Source of the DNA: Bacillota bacterium
GTDB lineage: Bacteria; Bacillota; Clostridia; Acetivibrionales; DTU013
NCBI GenBank assembly: GCA_023411645.1
Contig: JAEYON010000039.1
Coordinates: 1 to 12,125, forward strand
Length of the DNA stretch: 12,125 bases
Direction of reading: 5' to 3'
The notes beneath the pieces are model-generated. The model searched no databases. It was given only the letters and a program-made list of their open reading frames with translations, and was not told where the DNA came from. Of this stretch, positions 7,132-12,125 are shown piece after piece. The translations under genes and the position numbers were made by a program. The stretch's first letter is position 1; each line of letters starts with the position of its first letter.

Positions 7132-7320
7132 ATGAAAGCATCTATTGAAAGAGACGGTTGTATCGCTTGTGAACTATGTGCAACTACATGCCCTGAGGTG
7201 TTCAGGATGGCTGACGACGGACTTGCAGAGGTCTATGTGGATGAGATCCCCGAAGAATCTGAGGATCTGGCCAAGGAAGCCGAAGATGGCTGCCCAACAT
7301 CGGTAATCAAAGTAGAGTAA
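7132..7320 (+). CDS. Monocluster [4Fe-4S] ferredoxin
   Basis: Small acidic electron carrier of 62 aa. Cysteines at 10, 13 and 16 (CxxCxxC) plus Cys54 in GCPTSVI fit ligation of one 4Fe-4S cluster. Cys20, just before Pro21, is the family's extra position and may form a disulfide or stay free. Only one CxxCxxC motif is present, so this is not a 2[4Fe-4S] clostridial ferredoxin but the Thermotoga/Moorella-like single-cluster type. The N-terminus MKASIERDGCIACELC is canonical. Start ATG 7132 has AAGGAGAG seven bases upstream. It is the first gene after its promoter, and the chromate transporter genes follow after about 68 bp on the same strand, so read-through is possible but a functional link is only a guess. 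Confidence 0.94.
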   Translation: MKASIERDGCIACELCATTCPEVFRMADDGLAEVYVDEIPEESEDLAKEAEDGCPTSVIKVE

Positions 7321-7388
7321 GGCAGCGAATTACCGATATCATAAATAATTGTAATCACATCATGTTACATCGAAACGGGGAAAATTTT

Positions 7389-7970
7389 GTGAAGAAGGAC
7401 AAACGATTTTATTGGAAATTGTTTTTTTCTACATTCACGCTGAGCGCCTTTACATTCGGCGGCGGATACGTGATTGTACCACTGATGCAAAAACGCTTTG
7501 TCAGTGAGCTTAATTGGATCGAAGAAGATGAAATGTTGGATCTGGTGGCCATCGGTCAGTCTGCGCCCGGTCCCATTGCGATCAATACCTCCATTCTGGT
7601 CGGGTATCGGATGGCAGGAATACCGGGCGCTTTTTTAACTGTATTCGGAACGGTGCTGCCACCACTGATCACCATTACGGTCATTTCATTTTTTTACATC
7701 GCCTTTCGGGACAACAAAATTATTCAGGCTCTTCTCAAAGGCATGCAGGCAGGTGTTGCGGCGGTCATCGTTGATGTTGTCATCAATATGGCCTCAAAAA
7801 TTATTAAAGCTAAACACGTACTTACCATAACGGTCATGATACTTGCATTTATAGCTGCCGCACTCTTTAATGTTAACATCGTTATTATTCTGCTTATCTG
7901 CGGAGCACTTGGCGCATTTACCACATACCGTACGAACCGGGCAGTTGAAAAGAAGGAGGAGCAAAAATGA
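7389..7970 (+). CDS. chrA1: Chromate transporter family, first half protein (ChrA N-type)
   Basis: Integral membrane protein of 193 aa in the CHR family, half-size form; pairs of such proteins form the equivalent of full-length ChrA. It carries the family hallmarks: AFTFGGGYVIVPLM (FGGGY at 23-27), SAPGPIAINTSILVGYRMAGIPG (PGP at 60-62) and several hydrophobic helices, with a lysine/glutamate-rich tail. The true substrate is often uncertain: chromate/sulfate exchange is shown for some full-length members, while half-size clostridial ones are mostly untested. Start GTG 7389 has GGGG about eight bases upstream; the in-frame ATG at 7362 has no site. The stop overlaps the next start (ATGA, 4 bp), showing a coupled operon. 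Confidence 0.9.
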   Translation: MKKDKRFYWKLFFSTFTLSAFTFGGGYVIVPLMQKRFVSELNWIEEDEMLDLVAIGQSAPGPIAINTSILVGYRMAGIPGAFLTVFGTVLPPLITITVISFFYIAFRDNKIIQALLKGMQAGVAAVIVDVVINMASKIIKAKHVLTITVMILAFIAAALFNVNIVIILLICGALGAFTTYRTNRAVEKKEEQK

Positions 7971-8530
7971 TCTATCTGCAGCTCTTCTGGAGCTTTTTTC
8001 TGGTCGGCCTGTTCAGCTTTGGCGGCGGATATGCTGCTCTTCCTTTGATTCAGGAGCAAGTCATTGAAATACATACCTGGCTAACGCCGGCAGAATTTGT
8101 TGATGTCCTGACAATATCTCAGATGACGCCCGGACCGATCGCCATCAACGCATCTACCTTTGTGGGTACTAAAATGGCAGGAATCCCCGGAGCAATCATT
8201 GCCACAGTAGGCTGCATCACTCCATCGTGCATCATTGTACTGATACTTGCAACCCTTTATTACAAGTACAAAGGATTGAGCATGGTTCAGGGAATTATAA
8301 AAGGGCTGCGGCCCGCCATCGTTGCATTGATCGCATCGGCGGGTCTATCCATTCTTATGACAGCCTTTTTTAACAAAGAAGGTTTGCCGTTAGAGCCGTC
8401 CGATCTGAACTGGATAGCAGTCATTTTATTCTCGGGGAGCTTGTTCATTTTAAGAAAATATAAGCTGAACCCGATTTATACAATGCTAATGGCAGGTGCA
8501 ATCGGCGTTATTGCATATGGCCTGATCTGA
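7967..8530 (+). CDS. chrA2: Chromate transporter family, second half protein (ChrA C-type)
   Basis: Second CHR-family half protein, 187 aa, homologous to the one before it: LFSFGGGYAALPLI (FGGGY 18-22) and MTPGPIAINASTFVGTKMAGIPG (PGP 55-57), then hydrophobic helices up to the C-terminus. The two halves are expected to assemble with opposite topology as a heterodimer. Start ATG 7967 overlaps the previous stop and has AAGGAGGA six bases upstream, inside the preceding gene. The stop codon lies in the first unit of a 19-bp tandem repeat. Confidence 0.9.
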   Translation: MIYLQLFWSFFLVGLFSFGGGYAALPLIQEQVIEIHTWLTPAEFVDVLTISQMTPGPIAINASTFVGTKMAGIPGAIIATVGCITPSCIIVLILATLYYKYKGLSMVQGIIKGLRPAIVALIASAGLSILMTAFFNKEGLPLEPSDLNWIAVILFSGSLFILRKYKLNPIYTMLMAGAIGVIAYGLI

Positions 8531-8601
8531 AATTTATGGTTTTACCTGAAATTTATGGTTTTACGTGAAGCTTATGGTTTTACCTGAAGCTTCTGTACTC
8601 C
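8527..8601. repeat. 19-bp tandem repeat, 3 full copies plus a partial
   Basis: Units at 8527-8545 and 8546-8564 are identical (CTGAAATTTATGGTTTTAC); 8565-8583 differs at three positions (GTGAAGCTTATGGTTTTAC); a diverged part-copy (CTGAAGCTTCTG...) follows from 8584. The first copy includes the stop codon of chrA2. No coding frame is supported. It could be slippage-prone spacer DNA or a protein-binding array. Confidence 0.85.
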
Positions 8602-8612
8602 CTGAAAAAACA

Positions 8613-8749
8613 AGGGACACAACAGTTTGATTCCCTAAGGCAAAGTCTTCCGTCAGATCGCAATTCGCCACCAGAGCTTATTTCGATCCTCAGGCAACAA
8701 ATACATATCCGTTTGGATATGAAAGCCTTGGTTCAACCGTTGTGTCCCT
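8613..8749. repeat. Large imperfect inverted repeat with inner hairpin
   Basis: The left arm AGGGACACAAC (8613-8623) pairs perfectly with GTTGTGTCCCT (8739-8749). The stem continues, imperfectly, to CCTAAGGC (8634-8641) opposite GCCTTGG (8725-8731). Inside is a perfect small hairpin CATATCC-GTTT-GGATATG (8704-8721). With the repeats before it, this fills the 8531-8820 gap between convergent chrA2 and trkH. No transposase frame is visible. It could be a MITE-like or REP-like element or an RNA structure ending both operons; there is no clear U run. Confidence 0.75.
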
Positions 8750-8820
8750 ACGCTTATTATTCTGCCCCAACTTGCTTATTATATTCACGCAAATACATAC
8801 CGGGCAATTTTTCCATCAGA

Positions 8821-10272
8821 TCATATATTGACACGCTTCCAGAATGTTGGTGTAAAAAGCAAAAGCACAGGGAAAATTTCCAGCCTGCCGACGATCATAC
8901 AAAATGAGAAAACCAGCTTGCTAAGGTCGGAATAACTAGAGAAATTGCCCATCGGTCCGACAATACCCAACCCGGGTCCGACATTTCCAATAGAAGTGGC
9001 CACAGCTGTGAAGTTGGAGATCATATCCTTTCCATCCAAAGAGACTACCAAAACTGATAATGTAAATATCGTGATAAATGTAAAGAAAAATGTCGTTACT
9101 CCGGACAGAGTATCGTTGTCTATCGTTTTTCCATCCACCTTTATGGTATATACCGATCTAGGATGGATAATTCTAGAAATCTCCCGGCGAACGGTTTTCA
9201 TCAATATGACGATCCTGATATTCTTGATACCACCGGCCGTCGACCCGGCACAAGCTCCGATAAACATCAGGATAACCAGTATGGACTTGCTGAAGGATGT
9301 CCAAAGATCAAAATTCGTCGTCGCATAACCGGTTGTGGTTATTATAGTGCTCACCTGGAATGAAGCGTGCCTGAGCGATTCCCAGACAGACCCGAAGACT
9401 TTTCCGTTCAAATCAAGCGTAATTAACAGCATGCAGGCTAATACGATGCCAAGGTACAGACGAAACTCCGTGTCTTTGAAGAAGGACTTAATATTACCTC
9501 TGATAATCTGATAATATAAAGAAAAATTCACACCAAACAAAAACATGAACACCGTGATGATCACTTCGATAAAGACATTGTTGTATGCGCCAATACTGGT
9601 ATTTTTAATGGAAAATCCACCTGTACCCGCCGTTCCGAATGCATGGCAAAGAGAGTCAAATAGCGGCATTCCCGCAATCAGAAGAAAAATCACCAGAATG
9701 ACAGTCATCACAATATAAATGATATACAGATATTTAGCTGACTGACCCAGCTTTGGAACGACCTTTCCCGGATTCGGACCAGGGCTCTCTGCTTGCATGA
9801 TAGAAAGTGAGCTTGCCTTAACGGTAGGTAACACAGCCAGCATCAGAACCAGTACACCCATACCTCCGACCCAGTGAGTAAAGCTTCTCCAGAATAAAAT
9901 GCCCCTCGGTAAACTCTCCACTTCCTGCAGGATCGTCGCGCCGGTAGTTGTGAAACCCGATACCGCCTCAAAGAATGCATCTGCATAGTGTGGAATGGCT
10001 CCGCTGATGACAAAAGGCACCGCTCCAAAGAGAGCCACCATGATCCACGACAGCGATACGATCGCGAAGCCGTCTCTGACATATATATCAGTTGAGACGG
10101 GTTTGATCCGCTGCAGTACAAATCCTATAACAAGCAGCATCAGTATGGAAATCAAAAACGCCTGAGTATCATTCTGCCGATAAATCAACGAGACTATCAG
10201 GGAAGGCACCATACAGACAGCTTCAATGAAAAGTACTTTCCCAAGGCTTTTGAAAATCATTCTAAAGTTCAT
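8821..10272 (-). CDS. trkH: Trk potassium uptake channel subunit TrkH
   Basis: Membrane subunit of the Trk K+ uptake system, 483 aa, the usual family length. The four pore-loop repeats can be read in order: SGFTTTGAT (about 105-113), TAGTGGFS (214-221), STIITTTGYAT (308-318) and SIGNVGPGLG (427-436), each with the conserved filter glycine and hydrophobic helices between. GACAGSTAGGIK (339-350) matches the conserved intramembrane segment that gates the channel. Start ATG 10272 has GGAGG about eight bases upstream, inside the end of trkA; the genes overlap by 11 bp, so subunit synthesis is coupled. TrkH normally works with the TrkA ring, encoded immediately upstream. Confidence 0.96.
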   Translation of the reverse strand: MNFRMIFKSLGKVLFIEAVCMVPSLIVSLIYRQNDTQAFLISILMLLVIGFVLQRIKPVSTDIYVRDGFAIVSLSWIMVALFGAVPFVISGAIPHYADAFFEAVSGFTTTGATILQEVESLPRGILFWRSFTHWVGGMGVLVLMLAVLPTVKASSLSIMQAESPGPNPGKVVPKLGQSAKYLYIIYIVMTVILVIFLLIAGMPLFDSLCHAFGTAGTGGFSIKNTSIGAYNNVFIEVIITVFMFLFGVNFSLYYQIIRGNIKSFFKDTEFRLYLGIVLACMLLITLDLNGKVFGSVWESLRHASFQVSTIITTTGYATTNFDLWTSFSKSILVILMFIGACAGSTAGGIKNIRIVILMKTVRREISRIIHPRSVYTIKVDGKTIDNDTLSGVTTFFFTFITIFTLSVLVVSLDGKDMISNFTAVATSIGNVGPGLGIVGPMGNFSSYSDLSKLVFSFCMIVGRLEIFPVLLLFTPTFWKRVNI

Positions 10273-11641
10273 TTGTCACGCCTCCAGGCGCAATAATATC
10301 ATTAAAATCCGAAAAATGTTTATCTTTTACAATGAGGATTACGCTATCCCCCATTTTAATTATATCTTTGCCGTGAGGAATAATAATTTCATTTTTCCTG
10401 ACAATTACAGCCACCAGTATACCTTTGACCAGCTTAAGATTCTTAAGCGGCGTATTTAAGAACTTTGTTGACGGGCCGGCTATAAACTCAATAGCTTCCG
10501 CCTTGTCTCCAATAATCCTGTACAACGTCTCTACCGGGTTACCCATTGCATTACTCAGACCCCTTACAAATCTGACAATACTGTTGGTTACAATTTGCTT
10601 TGGATTAACCACACTGTCAAGGCCTAAACTGCTGATCACACCAGTGTAATTGATCCTGTTGATTTTAGCTACTACTTTATAGACACCTGATTGTTTTGCG
10701 TATAATGCACACATGAGGTTTTCCTCGTCACGCCCGGTTAATGAAACAAACGCATCCATATCTGCCAGATTCTCTGAATTCAATACGGTTTCATCGGAAC
10801 CATCACCATTAATAATCAGTGTATTTGGCAGCAACTCAGTCAGTTCAATACATCTATCCCGATCAATCTCTATGATCTTTGCCTTCACCTTTGCTTCTTC
10901 AAGGTATCTGGACAGATAATAGGCGATCCTTCCTCCACCTACGATCATTACATTCTTTATTTTTTGAACATAAATACCGATATGTCCGCAAAAATCTAAA
11001 ATATTATAGGGTCTGCCGATCACATAGATCCTGTCGTTTGCATTGATTACATATTCACCGTTAGGAATTATGACCTCATCATTGCGCTGTATGGCTCCTA
11101 TGAGAATAGAAGAGGAATTCTTGCTCATCACATCCCTGATTTTCATTCCAACAATGGACATATCGGCAGTCACCTTAATTTCAACCAATTCCACGCGTCC
11201 CTTTGCAAACGGCTCCACATCAACGGCAGCAGGATAACTGAGCACTCGCGACATTTCGATCGCGCAGGCTTGCTCAGGATTAATGACCATGTCAAGTCCC
11301 AAATCCCTTTTTAGTATGGCTAGTTCACTTGCATACTCCGGGTCCCTGATCCTTGCTATCGTATGGTCTGCGCCCAGTTTTTTTCCCGTCAGGCAACATA
11401 CCATATTCATTTCGTCGCTGCTCGTTGCGGCAATGAGCAAATCCGATTCGCTAACCCCTGCTTCCATTAAAATCTTTGTGCTCACGCCGTTTCCTTTGAT
11501 ACACATGACATCCAGAAACTCACTGGCTTTTTTTAAAGCCTCGGGATCTTTATCAATGATCGTTACGTCATTATCTTCCCTCGACAGGCTTTCAGCCAGG
11601 CTATATCCAACTTTACCATCCCCGATGATAATTATTTTCAT
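10262..11641 (-). CDS. trkA: Trk system NAD-binding regulatory subunit TrkA
   Basis: Cytoplasmic gating subunit of 459 aa, equal to the E. coli TrkA length. It has two tandem RCK units: the first Rossmann motif MKIIIIGDGKVG (1-12) with acidic IIDKD after strand 2, a TrkA-C domain, then a second Rossmann motif VMIVGGGRIAYYL in which the last glycine of GxGxxG is alanine, and a final TrkA-C domain. It controls TrkH by binding NAD(H)/ATP; TrkA-C domains in some Firmicutes bind c-di-AMP, which cannot be judged here. Start ATG 11641 follows AGGAGAG by five bases and begins right at the Rossmann fold. The frame stays open upstream to ATG 11722, inside the structured leader, but those residues look non-coding. 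Confidence 0.96.
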   Translation of the reverse strand: MKIIIIGDGKVGYSLAESLSREDNDVTIIDKDPEALKKASEFLDVMCIKGNGVSTKILMEAGVSESDLLIAATSSDEMNMVCCLTGKKLGADHTIARIRDPEYASELAILKRDLGLDMVINPEQACAIEMSRVLSYPAAVDVEPFAKGRVELVEIKVTADMSIVGMKIRDVMSKNSSSILIGAIQRNDEVIIPNGEYVINANDRIYVIGRPYNILDFCGHIGIYVQKIKNVMIVGGGRIAYYLSRYLEEAKVKAKIIEIDRDRCIELTELLPNTLIINGDGSDETVLNSENLADMDAFVSLTGRDEENLMCALYAKQSGVYKVVAKINRINYTGVISSLGLDSVVNPKQIVTNSIVRFVRGLSNAMGNPVETLYRIIGDKAEAIEFIAGPSTKFLNTPLKNLKLVKGILVAVIVRKNEIIIPHGKDIIKMGDSVILIVKDKHFSDFNDIIAPGGVTNEL

Positions 11642-11678
11642 ACTCTCTCTCCTATTACATGTTACACAATAAATGCAT

Positions 11679-11780
11679 AAAAAAGATGAGGACTCGTAGT
11701 AAGCTCCCCACCACATGTGCATATATTACACCCCGGCTGTCTGAGACCGGATACAATATTCTGATTTATAACTCCTCATC
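11679..11780 (-). ncRNA. Structured trkA leader, candidate attenuator/riboswitch
   Basis: 5' leader of trkAH on the minus strand, starting within a few bases of the predicted transcript start. GATGAGGA at the 5' end (11773-11780) pairs perfectly with TCCTCATC (11685-11692), which is followed directly by six Us (11679-11684). The same TCCTCATC can instead pair with nearby GGTGGGGA (11705-11712; 8 bp, two G-U) to make a 12-nt-loop terminator hairpin. Between them a stem ATATTGTATCC/GGGTGTAATAT (11749-11759 with 11723-11733) can form. Two competing partners for a U-flanked strand is the usual attenuator layout. I cannot match it to a known class such as ydaO (c-di-AMP). Confidence 0.6.
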
Positions 11781-11789
11781 ATAAATGGA

Positions 11790-11818
11790 ATTCTACAACA
11801 CTTTTTCTTAAAGGTCAA
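11790..11818 (-). promoter_or_regulatory. Promoter of trkA-trkH
   Basis: Minus-strand -35 TTGACC (11813-11818), 17-bp spacer and -10 TAGAAT (11790-11795), close to the sigma-A consensus. The predicted transcript start is near 11783, just before the structured leader and about 140 bases upstream of the trkA start. Confidence 0.82.
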
Positions 11819-11861
11819 TAATATTTTTGTTAAAATCTGTTTATCTCTGTCTGTATTATGT

Positions 11862-12125
11862 TCACTCAGTATTCCCGATTTTCTCGTTTATTAATCTATA
11901 TTGTTGAAACCTTACGAGAATATCGGGGAAATCATTGAAGAATCTATTCAACAACTCTATTTTACTAAGCGCATCAGATGTTAAATTATGTTCTATCAGC
12001 TCTACGTTGATTAGTAAGTTCTCCAATACGCCCATATTAGTTAAAAACATTTCGATTGTGTTGTGGCGGTCCAGCAGAAACTTCCCTATAACTTCTCCCT
12101 GTGACGTCAATCTGACGATACCATA
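11862..12125 (-). CDS. DtxR/MntR-family metal-dependent repressor, C-terminal part (partial)
   Basis: The final 87 residues of a gene running off the right edge; the frame is open from 12125 with YGIVRLTSQGEVIG. It matches the dimerisation and metal-binding domain of DtxR/MntR regulators: RLTSQGE is the wing end of the helix-turn-helix domain; RHNTIEMFL has the His and Glu spaced as in the family (H-x3-E); VELIEHNLT has the Glu-x2-Glu-His arrangement seen in MntR. Manganese or ferrous iron is the likely co-repressor. The C-terminus is short, with no SH3-like third domain, as in MntR. The trk promoter lies just beyond its stop, so trkAH is separately transcribed. TTG 12110 is an internal codon, not a start. 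Confidence 0.85.
   Translation of the reverse strand, partial: YGIVRLTSQGEVIGKFLLDRHNTIEMFLTNMGVLENLLINVELIEHNLTSDALSKIELLNRFFNDFPDILVRFQQYRLINEKIGNTE

Noticed and set aside
8757..8834. A 25-codon minus-strand frame with GTG start overlapping the end of trkH, with protein-like composition and a double TAA end.
   Set aside because: Too short, no spaced ribosome binding site, and no recognised family; it may be a remnant of an older C-terminus, but this cannot be supported.
8713..8907. Plus-strand 64-codon frame in the chrA2-trkH gap.
   Set aside because: It runs antisense into trkH, crosses the palindrome arm, has no ribosome binding site and resembles nothing known.
11679..11780. ydaO (c-di-AMP) or yybP-ykoY (Mn2+) riboswitch upstream of trkA.
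   Set aside because: Suggested by the potassium and metal context and short GC-rich pieces, but the conserved cores of these classes are not recognisable by eye; kept as an unclassified leader.

Overview
The window looks like a chromosomal segment of a moderately AT-rich Gram-positive anaerobe, most likely class Clostridia. This rests on strong AGGAGG-type ribosome binding sites, frequent GTG and TTG starts, a clostridial-type nuclease-helicase fusion, paired half-size chromate transporters, a monocluster ferredoxin and consensus housekeeping promoters. No species can be named from the sequence alone.

Layout. Positions 1-511 (-) hold the 5' part of engB (ribosome-assembly GTPase), cut by the window edge. 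Divergent to it, 658-3075 (+) encodes an XPD/DinG-type iron-sulfur helicase with an N-terminal PD-(D/E)XK nuclease domain. An AT-rich two-gene cassette follows on the minus strand (3106-4759): an ABC/AAA-type ATPase, then an overlapping gene whose product looks like a PD-(D/E)XK nuclease. It resembles a compact defence module that I cannot match to a named system. A nearly identical tandem pair of 113-bp hairpin repeats (4854-5102) separates it from xth (exonuclease III/AP endonuclease), and the second hairpin supplies the last four codons and the stop of xth. xth is preceded by, and probably co-transcribed with, a membrane-anchored DUF4846 protein (5890-6963).

A compact divergent control region (7021-7095) serves the DUF4846-xth unit on the left and a ferredoxin plus two overlapping chromate-transporter half genes (chrA1-chrA2) on the right. 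The 290-bp gap from 8531 to 8820 has no convincing gene. It holds three and a half copies of a 19-bp tandem repeat and a large imperfect palindrome.

The right part is a Trk potassium-uptake operon on the minus strand: trkA (NAD-binding gating subunit), overlapping trkH (channel subunit), behind a consensus promoter and a roughly 140-nt leader. The leader carries mutually exclusive stems and a terminator-like U run, so it is a candidate attenuator or riboswitch. Upstream, the window ends inside a DtxR/MntR-family metal-dependent repressor.

Most genes are ordinary core functions: ribosome assembly, DNA repair, potassium homeostasis, redox. The parts most worth attention are the ATPase-nuclease cassette, the hairpin repeats beside it, and the trk leader.
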